Assembly: GCF_035573695.1 (NCBI RefSeq)
Contig: NZ_CP121694.1
Span: 3,076,501 to 3,140,500 of the forward strand
Direction of reading: 5' to 3'
Length of the DNA: 64,000 nt
Source of the DNA: Metallumcola ferriviriculae
GTDB taxonomy: Bacteria > Bacillota > JADQBR01
The notes under the pieces are model-generated. The model was not told where the DNA came from, did not search any database, and saw only the letters and a list, made by a program, of their open reading frames with translations. Position numbers and translations under genes: made by a program. Below are positions 34,366-42,222 of the stretch, piece after piece. Numbering within the stretch: the stretch's first letter is position 1; each line of letters begins with the position of its first letter.

Positions 34366-35451
34366 TTACCGTAATGGTTTTTCAATAGTTCCGCCACCCA
34401 TTACCAGATCATCCTGATAATATACAACCGCTTGACCGGGAGTTACTGCTCGCTGAGGTTGTTTAAATTCCACCTTTACTCGGCCTTCTTCCCCGGGAGA
34501 GACCAGTGCCGGTACCGGAGGAGCTTTGTAGCGAATTTTTACCTTTACCTCCACCGGGCTTTCCAAGTGGTCAAAAAGAATAAAATTATTTTTATTTGCC
34601 GTCAACCCTGGACTAAAGGTTTCTTCATGGCTGCCAACAATAACCGCATTACGCCGTACGTCAATGTCAACTACATAGATGGGTTTTCCCATAGCGAGGC
34701 CCAAACCATGACGCTGACCGATGGTATAGTAGGCTATCCCTTGATGCTCACCAATTTTATTGCCCTTGGTGTCCAAAAACGGACCAGGTTTAATCCGTTG
34801 ACCGACCTTATCCTTCAAAAAATTACGATAGTTGTTATCGGGAACAAAGCAAATCTCCTGGCTTTCCGGTTTGTGAGCAACCACCAACCCCATTTCTTCC
34901 GCCATCTGACGAATTTCCGGCTTGGTGAATTCTCCCAGCGGCATCAGTGTACGCGAAAGTTGCTCCTGATTGAAGCCATAAAGCACATAGGTTTGATCTT
35001 TATTGCTGTCCTTTGCTTTTGCCAATACATAACGCTGCCTGTCGTCATCAAAGTATATACGGGCATAATGCCCGGTGGCAATCAAGTCCGTGCCTATCGC
35101 CAGGGCCTTTTGCAGCAATGCTTCAAACTTAACGTGTTGGTTGCAGGCGATACATGGGTTTGGTGTTCTGCCTGACAAATAGTCTTCGATAAAATAATCA
35201 ATAACTTTTTCCTTGAAGTAATCCCTAAAGTTCATTACGTAATAGGGAATCCCCAGCTTGTCGGCCACAGACCGGGCGTCATCCACCGCAGACAGCGAAC
35301 AACATGACCCTTCTATCTCGGGATGCGGTTGATCAGCAGGCCAAATTTGCATGGTTACTCCCACAAGATCGTAGTCGCTTTCTTTTAAGAGAGCAGCGGC
35401 AACAGAACTATCCACGCCTCCACTCATGGCCACCAATATTTGTTTTGTCAT
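34366..35451 (-). CDS. mnmA: tRNA-specific 2-thiouridylase MnmA
   Basis: About 361 residues, starting at the ATG at 35451 after GAGGTGG. PP-loop motif AMSGGVDSSVAAALL at the start; catalytic cysteines in RTPNPCIACNQHVKFE (about residue 100) and ESQEICFVPDN (about 200). MnmA adenylates U34 of tRNA-Glu, -Gln and -Lys and inserts sulfur from a cysteine desulfurase, giving s2U34. It is the last gene of iscR-nifS-nifU-mnmA, the same neighbourhood as B. subtilis cymR-iscS-mnmA. A terminator-like hairpin stands between nifU and mnmA. Confidence 0.95.
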   Translation of the reverse strand: MTKQILVAMSGGVDSSVAAALLKESDYDLVGVTMQIWPADQPHPEIEGSCCSLSAVDDARSVADKLGIPYYVMNFRDYFKEKVIDYFIEDYLSGRTPNPCIACNQHVKFEALLQKALAIGTDLIATGHYARIYFDDDRQRYVLAKAKDSNKDQTYVLYGFNQEQLSRTLMPLGEFTKPEIRQMAEEMGLVVAHKPESQEICFVPDNNYRNFLKDKVGQRIKPGPFLDTKGNKIGEHQGIAYYTIGQRHGLGLAMGKPIYVVDIDVRRNAVIVGSHEETFSPGLTANKNNFILFDHLESPVEVKVKIRYKAPPVPALVSPGEEGRVKVEFKQPQRAVTPGQAVVYYQDDLVMGGGTIEKPLR

Positions 35452-35464
35452 ATGTCCCACCTCA

Positions 35465-35489
35465 AAAAATCAGGGGGCTTAAAGCCCCC
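35465..35489 (-). terminator. Intercistronic hairpin between nifU and mnmA
   Basis: Minus strand GGGGGCT-TTA-AGCCCCC then TGATTTTTTGAGG. It may reduce transcription into mnmA. Confidence 0.65.
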
Positions 35490-35867
35490 CTAGCTTGCCT
35501 GCTTCTGCTTGTAATCTTCAATAGCTTTGTGCAGTGCATCCGCTGCCAAATTTGAACAGTGCATTTTGGCCGGCGGTAATCCATCTAATTCCTCTGCAAC
35601 ATTTTTATTACTTATTTTCAATGCCTCTTCAATAGTTTTCCCTTTCACCATCTCAGTTACCATACTGCTGGTTGCAATTGCTGCTCCGCAGCCAAAAGTT
35701 TTAAACTTTACATCGGTAATAATATTATTCTCTACCTTAATGGAAATTTTCATGATATCTCCGCAGGTAGGGTTCCCCACTTCGCCGCTGCCGTCAGCAT
35801 TATCAAGTTCCCCAACATTGCGCGGGTTGGTGAAATGATCCATTACTTTTTCACTGTACATGCTCAT
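35490..35867 (-). CDS. nifU: Iron-sulfur cluster scaffold NifU/IscU
   Basis: A 125-residue scaffold protein with the three conserved cysteines: GNPTCGDIM (about residue 35), FGCGAAIATSSM (about 60) and AKMHCSNLAADAL (about 104). It starts MSMYSEKVMDHFTNPRNVGE, the standard IscU N-terminus, and lacks the longer NifU C-terminal domains. It builds Fe-S clusters with sulfur from NifS, encoded directly upstream and overlapping by 17 bases. The ribosome site GGAGTG lies inside the end of nifS. Confidence 0.93.
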   Translation of the reverse strand: MSMYSEKVMDHFTNPRNVGELDNADGSGEVGNPTCGDIMKISIKVENNIITDVKFKTFGCGAAIATSSMVTEMVKGKTIEEALKISNKNVAEELDGLPPAKMHCSNLAADALHKAIEDYKQKQAS

Positions 35868-37053
35868 AACACTCCTTCTGCTTGCAAGCTTCCTTGCGTT
35901 GATATAAGGGAGACATAGACCGCAGCCGCTCCACTATCTCCGGTAATACTTCCAAAACATAATCAATATCTTCTTGTGTGTTGGAACCGCCCAGTGTCAT
36001 GCGCAGTGAACCATGAGCAATTTCATGAGAAAGCCCGATGGCTAGCAAGACATGGGACGGGTCCAAAGAGCCTGAAGTACAGGCCGACCCGCTGGATGCG
36101 GCTATTCCCTTCATATCCAGACTTAATAATAATGATTCACCTTCAATGAAGCGAAAGCTGATGTTGGCGTTACCGGGAAGACGTTTGGTACGGTGTCCGT
36201 TGATACGAATATCAGGAATTCTTTCTTCAATGCCCGTTACCAACTTGTCCCTTAATCCGGAGAGACGCTTCATTTCCCCTTCATAATCCCTAGCCGCTAT
36301 TTCCGCCGCTTTCCCAAAACCCACAATACCCGGCATATTCTCGGTACCCGGGCGCCGCTTTTTTTCCTGTCCGCCACCCAGTGTAAAGGAAGGTACTTTA
36401 ACGCCTTTTCTGATATATAAACAACCGGCACCTTTGGGGCCATATATTTTATGAGAGGATGCAGTCAATAAATCAACATTCATCTGCTTGACATCTACGG
36501 GTATTTTACCATAGCTTTGTACCGCATCTACATGAAAGATAATTCCCTTTTCTCGGGTTATGGCACCTATTTCCTCCACCGGTTGAATAGTACCGATTTC
36601 GTTATTAACATGCATAATGCTGATAAAAGTGGTATCTTCTCTAATAGCTCGCTCCACCTCAGCCACGCTGACCAAACCCTCTTCATCAACCGGCAGGTAA
36701 GTGACCTCAAAGCCGTTCTTTTCCAAATGCTTAAAAGCATCTAATACAGCATGATGTTCAACCTGGGAGGTAATGATATGCTTGCCTTTTTTCTCGTTGG
36801 CATGAGCACTGCCAATAATGGCCATATTGTCCGCCTCAGTCCCACCGCTGGTAAAAATAATTTCCTTTGGGTCAGCTCCCATCAAAGACGCGACCTTTTC
36901 CCGTGCTTCCTCTAGTCCTTTTTTAGCTTCCCTGCCGAAACTGTGAATACTGGAGGGATTACCCCAAACATCAGTTAGGTATTTGTTAATAACGTCAACC
37001 ACTTCCGGATGTACCGGCGTGGTGGCACTATGATCCAGATATACTTTACGCAC
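35851..37053 (-). CDS. nifS: Cysteine desulfurase NifS/IscS
   Basis: A 400-residue PLP enzyme. PLP-binding lysine at about 203 in TASSHKIYGPKGAG; active-site cysteine at about 326 in the group I loop SSGSACTSGSLDPSH; HVDAVQSYGKIPVD also conserved. It converts cysteine to alanine and passes a persulfide to NifU and MnmA. It starts 15 bases after the iscR stop and overlaps nifU by 17 bases. The C-terminus carries an unusual tail, with Cys residues (EACKQKECYEHVQ), whose last codons overlap nifU. Confidence 0.93.
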   Translation of the reverse strand: MRKVYLDHSATTPVHPEVVDVINKYLTDVWGNPSSIHSFGREAKKGLEEAREKVASLMGADPKEIIFTSGGTEADNMAIIGSAHANEKKGKHIITSQVEHHAVLDAFKHLEKNGFEVTYLPVDEEGLVSVAEVERAIREDTTFISIMHVNNEIGTIQPVEEIGAITREKGIIFHVDAVQSYGKIPVDVKQMNVDLLTASSHKIYGPKGAGCLYIRKGVKVPSFTLGGGQEKKRRPGTENMPGIVGFGKAAEIAARDYEGEMKRLSGLRDKLVTGIEERIPDIRINGHRTKRLPGNANISFRFIEGESLLLSLDMKGIAASSGSACTSGSLDPSHVLLAIGLSHEIAHGSLRMTLGGSNTQEDIDYVLEVLPEIVERLRSMSPLYQRKEACKQKECYEHVQ

Positions 37054-37068
37054 TGCTATGACGCCTCC

Positions 37069-37521
37069 TTAAATGTAATACATGTAATAATCGTTTTCTT
37101 GACGCGCCTTTGCCGCATCATCGCACATATCCTGCAGTGTGATAGAATCCAACACTTCAGTAATACTGTCCCGTACTCTTTTCCAGATAGTTTTGGTAAT
37201 ACAGCTCTCCCCCCGGGAACATTCTTCCGGGTCCTCTTCACTGACGCAATCCATGGGGGCGATCGGGCCTTCCAAAACTCTGATAATGTCCCCTACTCTA
37301 ATTTCTTTCGGTTCCCGGGCCAACAGATACCCGCCCTGGGCACCGCGAATACTTTTGACTAAACCCGCCTTACGCAGTCCCGCGATCAACTGCTCAAGAT
37401 AGTGCTCAGATATCTCCTGTCGCTCCGCAACGCTCTTCAGCGAGATGGGACCTTCTCCGTAGCGCTGCGACAAGTCAAACATGGCTCTGAGGCCGTATTC
37501 TCCTTTGGTGGAAAGCTTCAT
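37069..37521 (-). CDS. iscR: Rrf2-family iron-sulfur regulator (IscR-like)
   Basis: A 150-residue Rrf2 protein: winged helix (MKLSTKGEYGLRAMFDLSQR, KSVAERQEISEHYLEQLIAG, RGAQGGYLLAREP) and three cysteines in MDCVSEEDPEECSRGESC (about residues 90-107), spaced as in IscR and able to hold a [2Fe-2S] cluster. B. subtilis CymR, at the same gene position, lacks these cysteines, so IscR-type sensing is more likely. It leads the iscR-nifS-nifU-mnmA transcript and probably represses its own promoter. Confidence 0.88.
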   Translation of the reverse strand: MKLSTKGEYGLRAMFDLSQRYGEGPISLKSVAERQEISEHYLEQLIAGLRKAGLVKSIRGAQGGYLLAREPKEIRVGDIIRVLEGPIAPMDCVSEEDPEECSRGESCITKTIWKRVRDSITEVLDSITLQDMCDDAAKARQENDYYMYYI

Positions 37522-37566
37522 ATCCTCACCTCTTTTGTAAACCCTACTAATTTCCTCGGTATTAAT

Positions 37567-37596
37567 ATCATAGCAAATCCCTTATGGTTTTGTCAA
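37567..37596 (-). promoter_or_regulatory. Sigma-A promoter of the iscR operon
   Basis: TTGACA, 18 bases, TATGAT. An imperfect dyad AATACCGAGG...AGTAGGGTTT follows over the start site and could be the IscR operator. Confidence 0.75.
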
Positions 37597-37729
37597 TGGT
37601 AAAACCCGACTCAATCACTCTGATTTATTATTAATTTTCCTTATGCCAACATATTTATACAAGCAAAGCTTATCTGTGGTGTTTGAGCAAGCAGCATTAT
37701 CAGGATTTCCGTTATTAAAAAGCGATAGA

Positions 37730-37765
37730 AAAAACGGCCGGGTTAACTTTCTTCACCCTGGCCGT
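37730..37765 (-). terminator. Terminator overlapping the 3' end of rarA
   Basis: Minus strand ACGGCCAGG...CCCGGCCGT followed by TTTTTTC. The stem includes the last codons and stop of rarA. Confidence 0.72.
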
Positions 37766-39017
37766 CTGGCTTATAAAATTTTTGCCCCACCAAGTTATCG
37801 GGCAAATACTGTTGTTCTACATAATGCCCAGGAAACTGATGTGGGTATTGATAGTCCCTGCCATGACCCAGCACCTTGGCTCCCGAGTAATGACTATCCC
37901 GAAGATGTAACGGAACCGGTTGGGCCCGCTGGTCATTCACCGCTAAAAATGCCCTGTCCACAGCTTCAATTACCGAATTGCTTTTGGGTGCCTTGGCAAT
38001 ATAAATAATTGCTTGGGCAATAGGTATCCGTGCCTCTGGCATACCTAGCCATTCCAAAGCATTGGCGGCAGCATGAGCTAAAAGCATGGCTCTTGAGTCC
38101 GCTAAACCCACATCTTCTGACGCATGGACAATCAGACGACGAACCAAGAAACGTGGTTCCTCACCAGCTTGCACCGCCCTGGCAAACCAGTAAAGAGCAG
38201 CATCAGGGTCACTTCCCCGGAGGGATTTAATAAAAGCGGAGATAACATCATAATGATTATCCCCATCTTTATCATATCTTAATATTCGTTGTTGAATTGA
38301 TTCGGCGGCAATATCTTCATTGATACGCCGTATCCCTTCTTCGGGCGGCGTAGTAAGCACAGCCAATTCCAGGGCGTTTAAAGCATTGCGGGCATCACCG
38401 TTAGCCATCCTAACGAGGTGCTGCAAAGCAGTCTCTTCTAGTTCAACCTGATAGCTACCCAGGCCCCTCTCCTGATTTCCAAGTGCCTGGCGAAGTATTC
38501 GTTCCACCTGTTGGTCTGAAAGCTCTTTTAAGGTAAATATCCTTGAACGACTTAAAAGAGGTGAATTAACCTCAAAATATGGGTTCTCCGTAGTGGCACC
38601 AATAAGCACCACCGTCCCTTCCTCAACTGCGGGCAGCAGGGCATCTTGCTGCGCTTTATTAAAACGGTGAATTTCATCCAAGAAAAGAATGGTTTTTTTC
38701 TGATAATATTTAAGGTTCTCCCTAGCCTCATCAATTACATTACGTAAATCCTTTACACCTGCGGTAACCGCATTCAGACGCACAAACTTAGACTTGGTCA
38801 TGCCGGAAATAACCATAGCCAGGGTGGTCTTTCCGGTACCCGGCGGTCCATAAAAGATCACTGACGTTAATTGGTCCGCTTCTATAGCTCTACGCAGAAG
38901 CTTACCCCGGCCAACGATATGTTCCTGACCGATAAAATCATCCAAACTGCGGGGGCGCATGCGCTGTGCGAGGGGTTCCGCCCTCTTTTTATTGTCAGTG
39001 AAATCAAAAAGGTCCAT
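37743..39017 (-). CDS. rarA: Replication-associated recombination protein RarA (MgsA)
   Basis: A 424-residue AAA+ ATPase related to clamp loaders. Walker [12 protein letters not shown] (about residue 55), Walker [17 protein letters not shown], sensor 1 [13 protein letters not shown] and the C-terminal MgsA tetramerisation domain ([40 protein letters not shown]). It acts at stalled replication forks. Its place next to the Rrf2-nifS-mnmA cluster is the same as yrvN in B. subtilis. Confidence 0.93.
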   Translation of the reverse strand: MDLFDFTDNKKRAEPLAQRMRPRSLDDFIGQEHIVGRGKLLRRAIEADQLTSVIFYGPPGTGKTTLAMVISGMTKSKFVRLNAVTAGVKDLRNVIDEARENLKYYQKKTILFLDEIHRFNKAQQDALLPAVEEGTVVLIGATTENPYFEVNSPLLSRSRIFTLKELSDQQVERILRQALGNQERGLGSYQVELEETALQHLVRMANGDARNALNALELAVLTTPPEEGIRRINEDIAAESIQQRILRYDKDGDNHYDVISAFIKSLRGSDPDAALYWFARAVQAGEEPRFLVRRLIVHASEDVGLADSRAMLLAHAAANALEWLGMPEARIPIAQAIIYIAKAPKSNSVIEAVDRAFLAVNDQRAQPVPLHLRDSHYSGAKVLGHGRDYQYPHQFPGHYVEQQYLPDNLVGQKFYKPDGQGEES

Positions 39018-39047
39018 AGGATCACCTTCTTAGTCCAAATATTAGCC

Positions 39048-40076
39048 TTATTTCCCAACTACCTCAGCGACAATTCCCACGGCTCGTTGAGCGGAGATAT
39101 CATCAATATCCCAGTGGGTGACAAAACGCAATCTCTTCTTAGTCACCGCATTTACCAATACTCCTGCCTCGGCAAGCTGCTCCACCAAATCATCTGCGTC
39201 ACCGCCGGGATAGTCAATATCAACCATAAATATATTAGTTAATACTTTATCAATTTCGACAGTCAAACCCGCTATATCATTTATCGCCCGAGCCATATCC
39301 TTGGCTCGCTGATGGTCTTCAGCTAAGCGATTGCGTCCTTTTAAAGCTACCAGACCCGCGGCGGCCAGAACCCCTGACTGACGTAAGCCGCCGCCCACCA
39401 TTTTACGCCATTTTCTCGCCCGGTTTATCCACTCCTCGCTACCCGCCAAAATGGAACCTACCGGTGCACCCAACCCTTTAGATAGGCAGAACTGCACGCT
39501 ATCTACCTCTTCGGCAATCACTGAAGCATCCACTCCCAGCGCTAGGGCAGCATTAAATATTCTTGCCCCGTCCAAATGAACGGGCAGTCCTTTCTTTCTT
39601 GCCCATTCGACTGCTTCTTTCATTCGTTCAACGGGTACCACCGCGCCGCCACCACGATTATGAGTATTCTCAAGACATAAGAGCCCTGGATTAGGAAAGT
39701 GAATATTTGCCGGGCGCCAAGCATCCTCCAGAGATTTCGGATGATAAATCCCCCGTTTATTGCTTATCAGCCGAGGAATTAGACCGCCCAAGGCAGCCAT
39801 ACCCCCTACCTCATAAAAATAAATATGGCTTTCCTCATCCAAAAAAACTTCATCGCCGGATTTGCAATGGGTCAAAATGGCCACCAGATTGCCCATGGTA
39901 CCACTGGGAACAAATAAGGCCGACTCCTTCCCCAAAATCCCCGCTGCCAACTGCTCCAATTCTTTTACTGTCGGGTCTTCCTGGTAAACATCGTCCCCCA
40001 CCACTGCGTCGGCCATTGCCTGACGCATCTCTTGTGACGGTTTAGTAACCGTATCGCTGCGTAAATCTATTAACAT
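39048..40076 (-). CDS. ltaE: Low-specificity L-threonine aldolase
   Basis: A 342-residue fold-type I PLP enzyme. N-terminus MLIDLRSDTVTKPSQEMRQA and active-site lysine in FCLSKGLGAPVGSILAG (about residue 200); also LCLENTHNRGGGAVVP and HLDGARIFNAA, where the Asp contacts the PLP ring nitrogen. It splits threonine and allo-threonine to glycine and acetaldehyde. It lies between trxA and rarA on the same strand but at 212 bases from trxA. Confidence 0.88.
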   Translation of the reverse strand: MLIDLRSDTVTKPSQEMRQAMADAVVGDDVYQEDPTVKELEQLAAGILGKESALFVPSGTMGNLVAILTHCKSGDEVFLDEESHIYFYEVGGMAALGGLIPRLISNKRGIYHPKSLEDAWRPANIHFPNPGLLCLENTHNRGGGAVVPVERMKEAVEWARKKGLPVHLDGARIFNAALALGVDASVIAEEVDSVQFCLSKGLGAPVGSILAGSEEWINRARKWRKMVGGGLRQSGVLAAAGLVALKGRNRLAEDHQRAKDMARAINDIAGLTVEIDKVLTNIFMVDIDYPGGDADDLVEQLAEAGVLVNAVTKKRLRFVTHWDIDDISAQRAVGIVAEVVGK

Positions 40077-40175
40077 TGAATTCCCTCCAAATCAAAAAGC
40101 GCATTAGCTAAGAATATAGAATATTTTTATTTATCCGCATTTCCACTTATAGCGGCATGGTAAGTCTATACATTT

Positions 40176-40203
40176 AAAAAGGCGGCTAGTTAAACTAACC
40201 ACC
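40176..40203 (-). terminator. Terminator after trxA
   Basis: Minus strand GGTGGTTAGTT-T-AACTAGCCGCC with one mismatch, followed by TTTTTAAATG. Confidence 0.6.
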
Positions 40204-40288
40204 CCAGTATGTCCATTATGCTTCTCTTGACTATGCGATAATCATGCTCAAAGTGCGATTTTACATCTCACGCATATCAGAGCAGTCT

Positions 40289-40609
40289 TTACACTGATTT
40301 CTGCACTGCAGCCAACAATTCTTCCTTAGTTTTATAACCAACCAAACGTTCGGCTTCTTCGCCGCCTTTAAATAAAATCAGTGTAGGTATACTCATAATC
40401 CCGTAACGAGCCGGAATATCCCCATACTCGTCCACATTCAATTTGGCCACCTTAAGCTCAGCTTCCATCTCTCCCGCTAATTCCTCTACTACCGGTGCAA
40501 TCATTTTACAGGGACCGCACCATGCCGCCCAAAAATCCACCAAAACCGACTTATCCGACTGAAGCACCTCTTGTTCAAAGTTTTCAGCGGTAAGCTGTAA
40601 AACTGACAT
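40289..40609 (-). CDS. trxA: Thioredoxin
   Basis: A 106-residue thioredoxin with WAAWCGPCKMIAP (Cys31, Cys34), the cis-proline in SIPTLILFKGG and YKTKEEL at the end. It reduces cytosolic disulfides. The start follows GGGGTGATTA. It begins 4 bases after the csoR-like stop codon, so the two genes are co-transcribed, suggesting thiol redox control linked to metal or sulfur stress. Confidence 0.95.
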   Translation of the reverse strand: MSVLQLTAENFEQEVLQSDKSVLVDFWAAWCGPCKMIAPVVEELAGEMEAELKVAKLNVDEYGDIPARYGIMSIPTLILFKGGEEAERLVGYKTKEELLAAVQKSV

Positions 40610-40613
40610 TTAA

Positions 40614-40901
40614 TCACCCCTTAGTAAATTTAGCAATCACGTCCACTAATTCTTCAATCATCGCATCTTTCGCTGCCTCGTCATTGTTTTCCAGGGCAGT
40701 TACCAAACAGCCCCGAGTATGATGTTCAAAAAGGATTGTTCCTACGCGGTTAGCGGCAGCCCTTACCGCGGCTATTTGAATGAGAATATCGACACAATAC
40801 TTGTCTTCGTTAACCATCCGTTGAATTCCTTTAACTTGTCCCTCTATTTTCTTCAGCCGACGTAACAAATCATCTTTGGAATGGTGATAGGAACCAGCCA
40901 T
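40614..40901 (-). CDS. csoR: CsoR-family metal-sensing repressor
   Basis: A 95-residue all-helical CsoR/RcnR-family protein. Ligand residues fall at Cys36 (KYCVDI), His61 and Cys65 (FEHHTRGC), the Cys-His-Cys set of Cu(I)-sensing CsoR. The persulfide sensor CstR keeps only the two cysteines, so Cu(I) is favoured, though no copper exporter lies nearby. The protein binds DNA as a tetramer and lets go when Cu(I) is bound. Partner gene trxA follows directly. An 11-bp palindrome stands just upstream. Confidence 0.8.
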   Translation of the reverse strand: MAGSYHHSKDDLLRRLKKIEGQVKGIQRMVNEDKYCVDILIQIAAVRAAANRVGTILFEHHTRGCLVTALENNDEAAKDAMIEELVDVIAKFTKG

Positions 40902-40916
40902 TTGAATCCCCCCCTT

Positions 40917-40927
40917 ATACCCGGTAT
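40917..40927 (-). promoter_or_regulatory. Possible CsoR operator
   Basis: ATACCGGGTAT, an 11-bp palindrome directly before the ribosome site, preceded by a second ATACC (AATACC). Typical for autoregulation, but not tested. Confidence 0.4.
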
Positions 40928-41017
40928 TGGTATTTACGCTTACGCTTATTATAACATAATTCGTAAAAGCAACTAATTTTTTTACCTATTTTGCTAAATT
41001 TTCTGCTTTTAATTACG

Positions 41018-41163
41018 TGTTCAAAAAGTCCATCGTAGCAGGAGCAAGAAGTTCAAGGCGCGAAGGCTTTTAGACGCGGAGCGTACTGGTGGCGTACGTG
41101 AGCAGTCTCAAAGACTGAGCAACGCAGAAATTCGCCGCTCACCTGCGATGGACTTTTTGAACA
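41018..41163. repeat. Palindromic MITE-like element (146 bp)
   Basis: The ends are a perfect 18-bp inverted repeat: TGTTCAAAAAGTCCATCG (41018-41035) and its reverse complement (41146-41163), continuing into CAGG/CCTG. The inside has further stems (for example GCGTAC...GTACGT and AGTCTCAAAGACT). It has no coding capacity. The right end overlaps the 3' end of tcdA. Confidence 0.8.
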
Positions 41164-41915
41164 TCCTCTTTTAATAGTTGGTTTACCACCTCTCCGGCCA
41201 ACAGCATGCCGGAAACGGGGGGAACGAAAGAAATGCTGCCAGGGATCTGTCTTTTTTTCGCACAGGCAGCGTCACCACCGGGGCAGATGCAAAAATCCTT
41301 ACAGTCGGCCGCCCCTTTATCAGGCCGCATGGGTGTTTCAGGGGAATACACCACTTTTAACCCTGTACTAATTCCTCTTTTGCGCAGTTCTTTACGCATC
41401 ACTTTGGCCAGAGGGCACACCCGGGTCTCACTTATGTCAGCCACGGTAAGCTCAGCAGCGTTGAGTTTATTACCCGCGCCCATTGCAGATACTATCGGTA
41501 TCCCTCTCTTAAAAGCCTGTTCAATTAAATCTAACTTAGCGGTAACAGTATCAATTGCATCAATTATATAATCTAAGCTTTCATCAAGCACCTCATCGGC
41601 TTGGTCTGGTAAATACCATTTACAAAGAGCATTAACCTGAGCATCCGGATTAATATCCTTTATTCTTTCAGCCATCACTTCCACTTTCGCTCTGCCAACT
41701 GTGGAATATAATGCGTGGAGCTGCCGATTTATATTTGTGAGACAGATATCATCGTAATCAACAATGGTAAGTCGGCCAACGCCGGCCCTGACCAATGCCT
41801 CAACAGCGTAAGAACCAACTCCTCCCACCCCAAATACGGCGACATGAGCACCAGTCAGCCTGGCAACACCTTGAGGGCCAATAAGCAGTTCGGTACGGGA
41901 AAATTTATGTAACAA
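41139..41915 (-). CDS. tcdA: tRNA threonylcarbamoyladenosine dehydratase (TcdA/YrvM)
   Basis: A 258-residue ThiF/E1-like enzyme. Nucleotide site FGVGGVGSYAVEALVRAGVG; metal/adenylate region TIVDYDDICLTNINRQ; CPLAKVMRKELRKRGIS; and a C-terminal Cys segment (DCKDFCICPGGDAACAKK). TcdA uses ATP to close t6A37 to its cyclic form. The start is TTG after AGGAGGA. The last eight codons (VQKVHRR and stop) lie within the palindromic element, so its native C-terminus was probably replaced by the insertion. Position beside aspS-hisS matches B. subtilis yrvM. Confidence 0.9.
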   Translation of the reverse strand: MLHKFSRTELLIGPQGVARLTGAHVAVFGVGGVGSYAVEALVRAGVGRLTIVDYDDICLTNINRQLHALYSTVGRAKVEVMAERIKDINPDAQVNALCKWYLPDQADEVLDESLDYIIDAIDTVTAKLDLIEQAFKRGIPIVSAMGAGNKLNAAELTVADISETRVCPLAKVMRKELRKRGISTGLKVVYSPETPMRPDKGAADCKDFCICPGGDAACAKKRQIPGSISFVPPVSGMLLAGEVVNQLLKEDVQKVHRR

Positions 41916-41939
41916 TGTTGAATCCTCCTGAAACAGAAT

Positions 41940-42122
41940 AAACCCCGCATATGCCGTGCCTAAACCAAGGTTTCGAACCTGCTCTCAGCAGGTGGGTGCC
42001 CTCCTGAGTGCTTTTTGTGTCCTCCTAAAGAGGCGTACAAGCCACACCCAGAGCCCAAGCTCCCTATGTGTCAGTGTTGGCTCAAAACCACGGTATATCA
42101 CGCGCATTGCAGGGTGATTATC
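41940..42122 (-). ncRNA. ssrS: Predicted 6S RNA (SsrS/BsrA)
   Basis: The 307 bases between aspS and tcdA hold no gene but can fold like 6S RNA: a long closing stem (CCCTGCA... ATATACCGTG with CACGGCATAT...TGCGGGG), a large open middle and a long upper hairpin region (GGAGCTTGGGCTC...). B. subtilis 6S-1 (bsrA) lies at this very place, between aspS and yrvM. A promoter precedes it. 6S RNA binds sigma-A RNA polymerase by mimicking an open promoter. Assignment rests on synteny and shape. Confidence 0.7.
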
Positions 42123-42129
42123 TGATTTT

Positions 42130-42159
42130 ATGGTACCACACCGCAGCCGAACTTGGCAA
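42130..42159 (-). promoter_or_regulatory. Promoter of the predicted 6S RNA
   Basis: TTGCCA, 18 bases, TACCAT, with TG one base before the -10 (extended -10). It would start transcription near 42122. Confidence 0.5.
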
Positions 42160-42222
42160 GTGGCAATAATTTGGATAATCCTTATCCTCCATATTATTTG
42201 GCTGAGTGTAATGCCTTATTCA

